14,977 nucleotides of DNA from positions 1 through 14,977 of the forward strand of contig JBOHFT010000108.1 in assembly GCA_050699815.1 (NCBI GenBank), in the 5' to 3' direction. Both the position numbers and the translations under genes were made by a program. The notes under the pieces were generated by a model that was not told where the DNA came from, made no database searches, and was given only the letters and a program-made list of their open reading frames with translations. The DNA is from GCA-003244245 sp050699815. Its GTDB lineage: Bacteria; Actinomycetota; Actinomycetes; Mycobacteriales; Pseudonocardiaceae. Below are positions 1 to 6,389 of this stretch, in pieces; the stretch's first letter is position 1, and every line of letters begins with the position of its first letter.

Positions 1-418
1 GCGGGTGCAGGCCCTCGGCGGTGGCCACCGCCTGTTCGTGGTCACCGAGCTCCAGCGCCCCGGCCATCTGCCACAGGCCCACGTTGACCGGCCCGAACCC
101 CATCCAGAAGGCGTTGCCTCCCCCGGTGTGCCGCGCGATCTCCGCCGCGTGCTCCAGCGCGGCTGCCGTGTCCCCGGGGCGCTTGCCCGCCGCGGCCACT
201 AGCGACCCCGACAGCGCGAGCATGCCCGCCAGCTGGGCCGCCTGCGGGCTGCTCGTCGGCACCGTCACCGAGTCCAGCACGGCTTCGCCCCGCTCGATCG
301 CCGACAGCCGCGATTTCGACATCCCGGCCAGGCCGGCGACCACCCGCAGCGACATGCGCCGGGCCTGGCGGATCCGGCGCAGCCGGGCACCGATCATGTG
401 TGCGTCGTCCACGTCCAC
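1..418 (-). CDS. XRE-family transcriptional regulator with TPR-like C-terminus, 3' end outside window
   Basis: This is a DNA-binding regulator of the actinobacterial type that joins an N-terminal Cro/C1 helix-turn-helix to TPR-like helical repeats. The start is taken as GTG at 418, with a GAGGGG purine run just upstream; GTG 412 and ATG 397 are in-frame alternatives. Residues 9-45 give the helix-turn-helix (ARLRRIRQ, MSLRVVAGLAGMSKSRL, IERGE). The rest (AAALEHAAEIARHTG, GFGPVNVGLWQMAGAL) matches the helical C-terminal half of this family. The oddity is that the two halves meet directly at VLDSV. Related proteins, as I recall them, carry well over 100 residues between the end of the helix-turn-helix and a later ALDSVTVPT segment, so this copy looks internally deleted but still in frame. 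It is transcribed away from the photolyase gene, 69 bases away. Function of the shortened protein is uncertain. Confidence 0.75.
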   Translation of the reverse strand, partial: MDVDDAHMIGARLRRIRQARRMSLRVVAGLAGMSKSRLSAIERGEAVLDSVTVPTSSPQAAQLAGMLALSGSLVAAAGKRPGDTAAALEHAAEIARHTGGGNAFWMGFGPVNVGLWQMAGALELGDHEQAVATAEGLHP

Positions 419-487
419 GAGACCCCCCTCGGCACCGGATGTGACAACAGGTTACGCGGCGCTGGTGAGGGGGAGCACACTACGGGG

Positions 488-1873
488 ATGAGCTCCGGGC
501 CGGCCGAGGTGATGTGGTTTCGCCGGGATCTGCGCACCAGCGACAACCCACCACTGCTCGCCGCAGCGAGCAGTGGTGGGCCGGTGCTGGCGTTGTTCGT
601 GCTCGACCCGCGGCTGTTCGACACCGCGGGCCCGCCCCGCCGGGCTTACCTGCTGCGCTCGCTGCGCGCACTCGACGGCAGCCTCGGCGGCGCGCTGCAC
701 CTGCGGTGCGGCGACCCGGTGCAGCAGGTGGTGGCCGCGGCCCGCGAGATCGGCGCCCGCCAGGTGCACATCGCCGCCGATTACGGGCCCTACGGCGCCC
801 GCCGCGACGCCGCGGTGGAGGCGGCGCTGCGCGCGCACGGCATCACCCTGGTCCGCACCGGCTCGCCCTATGCGGTGGCGCCGGGCCGGGTCCGCAAGCC
901 CGACGGCTCCCCCTACCGGGTGTTCACCCCGTTCAGCCGGACCTGGCTGGCGCATGGCTGGCGGGGCCCGGCCGGTGGTGCCGAGGGCCTCGACTACGTG
1001 CCCCGATCAGGCCCGGCCGGTTTTCCCGGCGAACCCGACCCGGCCGGGATCACCCTGCCCGAGGTCGGCGAGGCCGCCGCCAGCCGGCGGTGGCAGTGGT
1101 TCCTGGACACCGCGCTGGCCGACTACCACGACCACCGCGACCGCCCCGACCTCGACGGCACCGCCCGGATCTCCGCCGCCCTGAAATACGGCGAGCTGCA
1201 CCCCCGCACCCTGCTCGCCGACCTCGCCGACCGGGTCGGTCCCGGAGTGACGTCGTTTCGCACCGAGCTGTGCTGGCGGGAGTTCTACGCCCACGTGCTG
1301 CACCACCACCCGGCCTCGGCGTGGACCGCGCTGGACCCGGTCGCCGGCGCCGTCCCCACCGACACCGGCCCCGACGCCGACACCGCCTTCCACGCCTGGG
1401 CGCAGGCCCGCACCGGCTACCCGATCGTGGACGCCGGGATGCGCCACCTCCACGCTGAGGGCTGGATGCCCAACCGGCTCCGCATGATCACCGCATCGTT
1501 CCTGGTCAAAGACCTGCACCTGCCGTGGCAGCGCGGCGCGCGGCACTTCCTGGACTACCTGATCGACGGTGACCTGGCCAGCAACAACCACGGCTGGCAG
1601 TGGGTCGCGGGCACCGGCACCGACGCGGCACCCTACGTCCGGATCTTCAACCCCACCCTGCAGGCCGCCAAGGCCGACCCGGCCGGCGACTACGTCCGCC
1701 GCTGGATACCGGAACTGCGCGGCATCACTGGCCCCGCGGTGCACCAGCCCTGGACCCAGCCCGGCGGCCCACCCCACGGCTACCCACACCCACTGGTCGA
1801 CCACCCCAGCGAACGCGCCGAGGCACTACGCCGCTACCACGCAACCACGTCACTGGCCGGGCGCGGTACCTGA
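488..1873 (+). CDS. phr: Deoxyribodipyrimidine photolyase (class I, cryptochrome/photolyase family)
   Basis: This is a flavoenzyme that uses blue light and FADH- to split UV-induced pyrimidine dimers in DNA. The 461-aa length is normal for class I enzymes. The N-terminal alpha/beta antenna domain opens with VMWFRRDLRTSDNP. The C-terminal FAD-binding helical domain carries KYGELHPRT, LCWREFYAHVLHHHP, WMPNRLRM and the signature DGDLASNNHGWQWVAGTGTD followed by YVRIFNP, including the Trp and Asn residues that contact FAD and the lesion. ATG 488 is preferred: the frame stays open upstream to 398, but those 30 residues do not resemble photolyases. A GGGGGAG run lies about 14 bases before 488. ATG 512 would also keep the fold. 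The gene appears monocistronic. A perfect 15-bp inverted repeat lies inside codons 20-31. Confidence 0.95.
   Translation: MSSGPAEVMWFRRDLRTSDNPPLLAAASSGGPVLALFVLDPRLFDTAGPPRRAYLLRSLRALDGSLGGALHLRCGDPVQQVVAAAREIGARQVHIAADYGPYGARRDAAVEAALRAHGITLVRTGSPYAVAPGRVRKPDGSPYRVFTPFSRTWLAHGWRGPAGGAEGLDYVPRSGPAGFPGEPDPAGITLPEVGEAAASRRWQWFLDTALADYHDHRDRPDLDGTARISAALKYGELHPRTLLADLADRVGPGVTSFRTELCWREFYAHVLHHHPASAWTALDPVAGAVPTDTGPDADTAFHAWAQARTGYPIVDAGMRHLHAEGWMPNRLRMITASFLVKDLHLPWQRGARHFLDYLIDGDLASNNHGWQWVAGTGTDAAPYVRIFNPTLQAAKADPAGDYVRRWIPELRGITGPAVHQPWTQPGGPPHGYPHPLVDHPSERAEALRRYHATTSLAGRGT
547..580. repeat. Perfect 15-bp inverted repeat with a 4-base loop inside the photolyase gene
   Basis: The left arm CCCACCACTGCTCGC (547-561) is exactly complementary to GCGAGCAGTGGTGGG (566-580), with loop CGCA. 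It encodes PPLLAAASSGGP, a sequence that fits the normal photolyase alignment. The reading frame therefore tolerates a hairpin that would be very stable in mRNA or single-stranded DNA about 60 bases after the start codon. It could dampen translation or be a compositional accident. Confidence 0.85.
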
Positions 1874-1899
1874 GCTTCCGACCGGGTGGGATGCGGTGC

Positions 1900-2060
1900 C
1901 GGTGGATCTCAGGACCCAGCCTTGGGGGACGTGGCCGACCAGGTGGAGCGCTGCTGGGGCGTGCGGCTGGGCCGGGAGGCCGCCGTGGTGAAGCGGCGTT
2001 CGGTGGGAGCACGCACTGACCGAGATACCTGAGTTCGCATTGCGGCGCGGCCGTTTTCCA
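1900..2060 (+). pseudogene. Decayed gene fragment (unidentified family) with frameshift and nonsense codon
   Basis: Downstream of the photolyase, one frame reads VDLRTQPWG. After the run of five G at 1924-1928 a different frame continues DVADQVERCWGVRLGREA and KRRSVGARTDRDT, then a TGA at 2030-2032, then VRIAARPF. Removing one G restores PWGDVADQ, and changing the TGA to TGG restores DTWVRI. Together these look like the beginning of a protein family I have seen in actinomycetes but cannot name. No start codon or remaining gene body is visible, since the sequence soon runs into the convergent gene at 2064. It is most simply read as a remnant with two inactivating changes; the family match is from memory. 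Confidence 0.35.
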
Positions 2061-2063
2061 GGC

Positions 2064-2459
2064 TCACTGGCATTCGGGGCTCCTCACTCCACCTGCACCT
2101 TTGGTGGTGCGGGTGCGCCGCATCAGCACGTCGAGTAGCCGCCTCGGCGTCAATAGCCGGGTGACCAGCTCGGGATCGGGCAGCTTTCCTCGGGCGAACT
2201 GGGTACCCAACGCGCTAGGTCCAGTCCAGCTGAGTGCCTGCTCAACACCCTGGATCAGTCGGTGACCGTGCATGACCAACCTCTCGTGGTGGTTGTTGAA
2301 CAGCGCGTGGCCCGGCGGGCCGCCAGGCTCGCCCAACGCCACATGGACACCGCTGGCCGCGACGAGCCGGGACGCTTCGGATTCGACCACGCCGAACTCC
2401 ACCAGCATCTCGCCGAGGCGTCCCTGCGCCTCGGTGACACCAGCGCGACCCGCGTCCAT
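2064..2459 (-). CDS. Hypothetical protein, 131 aa
   Basis: I do not recognise the family. The ATG at 2459 is chosen because GGGAG lies 8 bases upstream. The frame is open further back to 2612, but that would run through the divergent antitoxin gene and its promoter. The protein is soluble and helical (VTEAQGRLGEMLVEFGVVE, ASRLVAASGVHVALGEPGG), with a central NNHHERLVMHGHRLIQGVEQ segment and a basic tail (TRLLTPRRLLDVLMRRTRTT). The size and the early helix recall WXG100-like or antitoxin-type helical proteins, but no diagnostic motif is present. It is divergent from the MazE-like gene, with 79 bases between starts. Codon use is high-GC like the flank. Confidence 0.55.
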   Translation of the reverse strand: MDAGRAGVTEAQGRLGEMLVEFGVVESEASRLVAASGVHVALGEPGGPPGHALFNNHHERLVMHGHRLIQGVEQALSWTGPSALGTQFARGKLPDPELVTRLLTPRRLLDVLMRRTRTTKGAGGVRSPECQ

Positions 2460-2522
2460 GCCGGCCGCTCCCGTGAGCTGAAAACCCCGGATCGGGCGGC
2501 TGGGCCGCCGTGCCATCGCTGA

Positions 2523-2531
2523 TGTTACGAT
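2523..2531 (+). promoter_or_regulatory. Extended -10 promoter for a leaderless antitoxin transcript
   Basis: TGT-TACGAT (TG at 2523-2524, hexamer 2526-2531) fits an extended -10 element. The hexamer ends 7 bases before the ATG at 2539, the spacing typical of leaderless actinobacterial transcripts that start at the A of ATG. There is no Shine-Dalgarno sequence before the ATG and no convincing -35 box. Confidence 0.5.
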
Positions 2532-2538
2532 CAATGGC

Positions 2539-2826
2539 ATGCCGCGTGTTCGGATCTCTGCAACCGTTGATGGTGAGCGCCTTGATGCGGCGGCGCGGCT
2601 GTCCGGTGCCACCGGCAGCAGGCTGCTCGACCAAGCGCTTGCCGCACTGATCGAGCAACTTGAGACCGAGCGAGAGCTCGCGGCTCTGGTCAGCCATCCC
2701 TATGAGGAAGATCCTGATCTTGCATGGGAGGCGCCTCCCGGACCCGATCTACCTTACGACGGCGCTGTTCCGGATGACGTTGTCGAGCTGGCGCAAGCGC
2801 GACGCCGTTCCCGGCGTGCCGGGTGA
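2539..2826 (+). CDS. MazE-like type II antitoxin
   Basis: This is a 95-aa DNA-binding antitoxin of the actinobacterial MazE/ribbon-helix-helix type. It would normally neutralise a MazF-family mRNA endonuclease and repress its own operon. The N-terminus (RVRISATVDGERLDAAARL, then RLLDQALAALIEQLE) is the short beta strand plus two-helix DNA-binding dimer. The acidic C-terminus (YEEDPDLAWEAPPGPDLPYD, then VPDDVVELAQARRR) is the region that wraps the toxin in this family. The start is ATG 2539, apparently leaderless. Its stop TGA at 2824-2826 overlaps the GTG at 2823 of the next frame, the usual coupled antitoxin-toxin arrangement. The partner toxin is broken shortly after its start, so the antitoxin appears orphaned. 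Family assignment rests on the N- and C-terminal patterns together. Confidence 0.75.
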   Translation: MPRVRISATVDGERLDAAARLSGATGSRLLDQALAALIEQLETERELAALVSHPYEEDPDLAWEAPPGPDLPYDGAVPDDVVELAQARRRSRRAG

Positions 2827-2867
2827 GCGGGCTGGGGCACGCCCAGGTGTGGTGGGCCGAGTTTCAC
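2823..2867 (+). pseudogene. Truncated MazF-like toxin remnant
   Basis: The GTG at 2823 overlaps the antitoxin stop (GTGA) and opens a frame reading SGLGHAQVWWAEF. G-QVWWAEF is the conserved first beta strand of MazF-family endoribonucleases. After the Phe the expected segment (roughly D..G.RPVLVV) is absent. The frame runs on to 3059 as HAVVHLSCNQAPVSA and similar sequence that resembles no MazF and overlaps the methyltransferase gene on the other strand. The toxin was therefore cut after about 14 codons, at the point where base composition begins to fall. Confidence 0.6.
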
Positions 2868-2969
2868 GCGGTTGTTCACCTGTCGTGCAATCAGGCTCCC
2901 GTTTCCGCACTTCTCGATCACGACAGAATGAAATGGGCTGACAGGGCGTGGCTGCGGGGATCGCATAAT

Positions 2970-3686
2970 TCACCCTCGCTTTCGCAAGATGAGGACCAGT
3001 TCGTCATACACTCGACCACGGCCCGATGTCGTAAACTTTTCAAGTTGCGTCCAGAATGAGCGCTCTGGGGTACAGCCTGCCGTCTCAAACTCTCGCACTA
3101 CGGCCTCGGAGTCGAGTTGCTCCCATGAAGGCGTAATTGTTGATTCGTAGTCGAGTGCCGTCACCACGAGAAGTTTGCCGTTGTCCCGTGTCGCTTTTGC
3201 TAGGTTCGCTATCGCGTCCGATGTCTTTTCCGCGCGATCAAGCACGTTGACGCACAGTACGAAGTCGGCCGCCTGAGGGAATTCAGGTAGTTTCTGGATG
3301 TCGCCAAGGCACAGGGTCACTTTATTTGCCGTGGAGGGGGAGACGCCCGCGAGAATTGCTCTCGCCACCTCGGTCATCTCTGCGGATTCTTCGATCCCAA
3401 TGACGATCGCATGAGGATTCCCCTCGCACATCTCGTGCAGGAGGCGGCCGACGCCGAAACCAACTTCCATCAGAATGGGATTCCGGCGCTGGGTCGCCGC
3501 GCTCATGTCTCGCACAAGCGTCGCGAGAGCATCATAGAACGCGGTAGCGGTGGAGTACGGGGGTTGGTGCCCCCAGGACATGGACGCATACTCGGCCGCT
3601 TTCACCAACGAGTGGTATTTACTGGTTGATAGACATCCGGACGAATCGCTATCAGGAGTAGTCGGGTCTCGCCGGTTACTGCTCAA
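2970..3686 (-). CDS. SAM-dependent class I methyltransferase
   Basis: This is a Rossmann-fold methyltransferase of unknown substrate. Motif I is EVGFGVGR (residues 74-81). An acidic end of beta 2 follows at GIEES (E99/E100), LGDI is near residue 129 for adenine contact, and the post-motif region is FVLCVNVLDRAEKT and GKLLVVTALDY. The 238-aa length fits a single-domain small-molecule methyltransferase. The start is taken as TTG 3686, four bases after a GAGGGGG run; GTG 3605 and ATG 3581 are later options that would trim a poorly conserved N-terminus. It lies 83 bases downstream of thrS on the same strand, with two hairpins between. It may be read through from thrS or from its own start. Base composition matches thrS, not the GC-rich flanks. 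Which product or RNA it methylates cannot be told from sequence. Confidence 0.85.
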   Translation of the reverse strand: MSSNRRDPTTPDSDSSGCLSTSKYHSLVKAAEYASMSWGHQPPYSTATAFYDALATLVRDMSAATQRRNPILMEVGFGVGRLLHEMCEGNPHAIVIGIEESAEMTEVARAILAGVSPSTANKVTLCLGDIQKLPEFPQAADFVLCVNVLDRAEKTSDAIANLAKATRDNGKLLVVTALDYESTITPSWEQLDSEAVVREFETAGCTPERSFWTQLEKFTTSGRGRVYDELVLILRKRG

Positions 3687-3698
3687 AAGACCCCCTCG

Positions 3699-3732
3699 GC
3701 GGGAAGGCCGAACAATCGTGCGACCTTCCCGC
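3699..3732 (-). terminator. Hairpin terminator or attenuator between thrS and the methyltransferase
   Basis: On the minus strand GCGGGAAGGTCG pairs with CGGCCTTCCCGC (12 pairs, one T-G), with a 10-base loop. GAGGGGG and then TCTTTT follow. The T run is short and comes 9 bases after the stem, so termination may be partial. The GAGGGGG is also the likely ribosome-binding site of the methyltransferase, so the hairpin sits directly before it and could modulate its translation. Confidence 0.5.
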
Positions 3733-3754
3733 GTATTAAGTTGGTTGGCGCTAC

Positions 3755-3778
3755 ACTAAAGAACCGTTCCTAAACGGT
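3755..3778 (-). terminator. Small hairpin over the thrS stop codon
   Basis: On the minus strand ACCGTT (3778-3773) pairs with AACGGT (3768-3763) around a 4-base loop that contains the thrS TAG, followed by TCTTTAGT. A six-pair stem with a three-T run is a weak intrinsic terminator at best. Together with the larger hairpin 30 bases on, it marks the end of thrS. Confidence 0.35.
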
Positions 3779-5770
3779 CGGGCCTGCGTTGTCGCGAGTG
3801 CGAACGACCAAAAGGACATGTTCCAGCGCCTCGTCCAGTGGAACGCCGTTGCGTTGTGAACCGTCCCGATAACGGAAGGACACCGTACCGTCAGAGACAT
3901 CCTGATCACCTGCAATGATCATGAAAGGAATCTTCTGTTGCTGAGCAGTACGGATCTTCTTCTGCATCCTGTCGTCTGAGGTGTCGACCTCTGCGCGGAT
4001 GCCTTCCTTTCGGAGCGTTGACACGAACTCGCGAAGATAGGGCGCGTGGTCGTCACGAATCGGAATTCCGACAACCTGTACGGGGGCGAGCCATGCGGGG
4101 AAGGCGCCTGCGTAGTGTTCGGTGAGAACACCGAAGAAACGTTCGATCGAGCCGAAGAGCGCACGGTGAATCATCACCGGGCGGCGTCGCTCACCGTCAG
4201 CGGCGGTGTATTCCAGGTCGAACCGCTGTGGGAGCTGGAAGTCAACCTGAATGGTCGCCATTTGCCACGTACGGCCGATCGCGTCGCGGGCCTGCACCGA
4301 AATCTTTGGTCCATAGAATGCAGCGCCGCCAGGATCGGGCACGAGTTCGAGACCTGACCCTTCGGCCGCTTCGCGGAGCGCATCGGTGGCCGATTCCCAC
4401 TCTGCATTGCCACCGATGAATTTGGGCGAGTCGTCGCGCGTCGACAGTTCCAGATAGAAGTCGTTTAGGCCGAAGTCACGAAGCAGATCAAGGACGAACC
4501 GCAGCACGGACCTCAGCTCATCGGGCATTTGCTCGCGAGTGCAGTAAATGTGTGCGTCGTCCTGAGTCAATCCACGGACTCGCGTCAGACCGTGTATGAC
4601 ACCTGATTTTTCAAGCCGGTACACCGTGCCGAACTCGAAAAGCCGCAAGGGCAGATCCCGGTAAGATCGGCCGCGCGACCTGAAGATCAGGTTGTGCATT
4701 GGGCAGTTCATCGGCTTGAGGTAGTAGTCCGCGCCGTCCATCTCCATCGGCGGGTACATATTGTCCGCGTACCATCCGAGGTGCCCGGAGGTCTCGAAAA
4801 GGTTGGACTTAGTGATGTGCGGCGTGTTGACGAATGAGTAGCCCGCTTCCTGATGTCGCTGGCGTGAGTAGTCTTCCATCACTCGGCGAATGATTCCGCC
4901 CTTCGGATGAAAGACTGCCAAGCCTGATCCGATCTCGTCTGGAAAGCTGAAGAGATCGAGTTCCGCGCCTAGCTTGCGGTGGTCTCGCTTGGCGGCTTCT
5001 TCGAGCAGTCGAAGGTGTTCTTTCAACGCGTCACGCGTTGGCCACGCGGTCCCGTAGATTCGTTGAAGCTGAGGATTGCGTTCGTTGCCGCGCCAGTAGG
5101 CTGCGGCGGAACGCATTAGCTTGAACGCGCCGATTAGCCTGGTATTGGGAAGGTGGGGACCACGGCAGAGATCCGACCAACACGTTTTTCCGCTGCTGGA
5201 GTCGACGTTGTCGTAGATGGTTAGTTCTCCCTCGCCGACCTCCATTACTTCGTCGGTGTCGACTTCAGACTTGAGGTTTACCAGCTCCAGCTTGTACGGC
5301 TCTGCCGACAATTCGTCCGTGGCCGCTTCGATCGACGGAAAAACTCGCCTCTTAAAGCTCTGTCCCGACTTGACTACCTCCCGCATTCGAGCTTCGAGCT
5401 TCGAAAGATCCTCGGGAGTAAATGGCTGAGTCACAGCAAAGTCGTAGTAGAAGCCATCTCGGATGGGTGGCCCGATGCCCAGCTTCGCCTCAGGGAAGAT
5501 GTCCTGAACCGCTTGCGCGAGAACGTGTGCGCAGGAGTGACGTAGTACGTTGAGCCCGTCTGGACTGTCGATCGTCACTGGCTCCACGGTGCTGTCCACC
5601 TCGGGCGTCCAGCCGAGGTCTCGGAGCCGACCGCGTGAGTCCCGCACGACGACGACGGCCCGTGGTCCGTTCGTCGGCAGCCCTGCGGCGGTCACAGCGT
5701 CAGTGCACGTGGTCCCTGCCGGAACGACGATCAAGTCAGTCACGGTGGGGGACGTGCTTGGTGGACGCAC
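3770..5770 (-). CDS. thrS: Threonyl-tRNA synthetase, low-GC copy
   Basis: This class II synthetase charges tRNA-Thr with threonine in the cytoplasm. The start is GTG 5770, because AAGGAGAG lies 7 bases upstream; an ATG at 5821 is in frame but has no ribosome-binding site. The protein is 666 aa. The N-terminal TGS-like domain comes first. The editing domain follows, with HSCAH (residues 78-82) and C202/H206 in LCRGPH. The catalytic core has zinc ligands C356 (MNCPMH), H407 (DDAHIYC) and H535 (VMIHRALFGSIERF), spaced as in E. coli ThrRS, and the C-terminal anticodon-binding domain begins near PAWLAPVQVV. Both editing and synthetic sites look intact. Codon use is clearly less GC-rich than the flanks, and the neighbours are a methyltransferase and a minicistron operon, not the usual actinobacterial thrS context. 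It may be a second copy acquired by transfer, possibly resistant to a ThrRS inhibitor; a native gene cannot be excluded. Confidence 0.95.
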   Translation of the reverse strand: MRPPSTSPTVTDLIVVPAGTTCTDAVTAAGLPTNGPRAVVVVRDSRGRLRDLGWTPEVDSTVEPVTIDSPDGLNVLRHSCAHVLAQAVQDIFPEAKLGIGPPIRDGFYYDFAVTQPFTPEDLSKLEARMREVVKSGQSFKRRVFPSIEAATDELSAEPYKLELVNLKSEVDTDEVMEVGEGELTIYDNVDSSSGKTCWSDLCRGPHLPNTRLIGAFKLMRSAAAYWRGNERNPQLQRIYGTAWPTRDALKEHLRLLEEAAKRDHRKLGAELDLFSFPDEIGSGLAVFHPKGGIIRRVMEDYSRQRHQEAGYSFVNTPHITKSNLFETSGHLGWYADNMYPPMEMDGADYYLKPMNCPMHNLIFRSRGRSYRDLPLRLFEFGTVYRLEKSGVIHGLTRVRGLTQDDAHIYCTREQMPDELRSVLRFVLDLLRDFGLNDFYLELSTRDDSPKFIGGNAEWESATDALREAAEGSGLELVPDPGGAAFYGPKISVQARDAIGRTWQMATIQVDFQLPQRFDLEYTAADGERRRPVMIHRALFGSIERFFGVLTEHYAGAFPAWLAPVQVVGIPIRDDHAPYLREFVSTLRKEGIRAEVDTSDDRMQKKIRTAQQQKIPFMIIAGDQDVSDGTVSFRYRDGSQRNGVPLDEALEHVLLVVRTRDNAGPTV

Positions 5771-5777
5771 GATGGTT

Positions 5778-5785
5778 CTCTCCTT
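5778..5785 (-). promoter_or_regulatory. Ribosome-binding site that fixes the thrS start
   Basis: AAGGAGAG on the minus strand, 7 bases before GTG 5770, is close to the ideal anti-16S sequence. It is decisive against the upstream ATG at 5821. Confidence 0.8.
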
Positions 5786-6284
5786 GCTAGATGTCACGCC
5801 TGCGCTACCTTGACCCTTCATGATATGGCAGGCGGGCTAGCCGCCGATCGGGGCACCGCACTGGGCGGCCACCCGTGGGACCACAGACAATGCCGCAAAT
5901 TCCATCGTTACGTCACTCGTATTCAGGGATTGTCTTGATGCCCAGGATGGTCGGACCGAGTACCTCAGCCGAGCTTTCCGGGCGGTTACCGACAATCAGG
6001 ATATCTGGATTCCTGTCACGTCTTGCTGGGCCGCCGACGATAGGTGCCCGGCCTCGTCGCGATGTGTTCTGCGCGGGCGACGAGGCCGGGTGCGCGTTTG
6101 TGGGTGACTCAGCGCGCGACAACCGCAACACGATGTGGCCTTCCAGGTGCCGTCGCGCGCCGTCGTTCCATAGGCGTGCTCTCCCTTCGTTGGCATGCGG
6201 CCGGGGGTCACGCGGCCGGGACCAGGCGCGGCGCTCCTGGGAGGGGTACAGGCCGCGCCTGGACCGGGGCTGCGCGACGTATGT
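5786..6284. other. About 500 bases without a confident gene (thrS leader and upstream region)
   Basis: No frame here is convincing as a full gene. On the minus strand, a frame ending at 5913 reads RNPDILIVGNRPESSAEVLG and then PTILGIKTIPEYE, which looks like coding sequence, but there is no nearby start with a ribosome-binding site; only a GTG at 6131 opens it. Another minus frame (ATG about 6194) reads MPTKGEHAYGTTARDGTWKA then a Cys-rich stretch (TSCCGC). It is followed by Arg-rich sequence that looks non-coding. Both may be remnants. Closer to thrS there is a GGCGG-GCTAG-CCGCC hairpin (5831-5845) and a possible but badly spaced minus-strand promoter (-35 like AAGACA near 5931, -10 like TAACGA near 5905). 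If that promoter is used, thrS has an untranslated leader of about 130 bases. Confidence 0.4.
6047..6090. repeat. 14-bp perfect inverted repeat, 16-base loop
   Basis: CCCGGCCTCGTCGC (6047-6060) is exactly complementary to GCGACGAGGCCGGG (6077-6090), and G-T pairs could extend the stem. It lies between the minicistron operon and thrS. On the minus strand no T run follows, but GC-rich hairpins without T runs are common as terminators in actinobacteria. It plausibly ends the upstream operon and separates it from thrS. Confidence 0.6.
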
Positions 6285-6389
6285 TCACTTCGCGTCCGCC
6301 TCTTCCGCTGGTTCCGGCGCGGCGTCCCACTCACGAATCGGGCAATTGGCGACTTCGGCAAAGCGTTTGAGAATGTCAATCTCGACTAC
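6285..6389 (-). pseudogene. Out-of-frame continuation of the small acidic protein
   Basis: Directly after the TAG at 6388-6386, a frame shifted by one base reads VVEIDILKRFAEVANCPIRE followed by WDAAPEPAEEADAK and a TGA at 6287-6285. It has no ATG or GTG start of its own, but its composition (LKRFAEVA, then an acidic tail) is protein-like. A single added G, or a -1 slip on GCG-TAG, would fuse it to the preceding 43-aa frame as a 77-aa protein. It is either a frameshift mutation, a sequencing error or programmed frameshifting. Confidence 0.45.

Noticed and set aside
2460..2612. N-terminal extension of the 131-aa protein to 2612
   Set aside because: It would overlap the antitoxin gene and its promoter; GGGAG before ATG 2459 gives a better start.
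2868..3059. Continuation of the toxin frame as a 78-aa protein
   Set aside because: The sequence after WWAEF resembles no MazF, changes composition, and overlaps the methyltransferase gene on the other strand.
5850..5880. GGGTGG-CCGCC on the minus strand upstream of thrS, resembling the T-box antiterminator
   Set aside because: The T-box core needs GGGTGGNACCGCG, and here the middle bases are missing. No stem I with a Thr specifier loop could be seen, so a T-box riboswitch is not supported.
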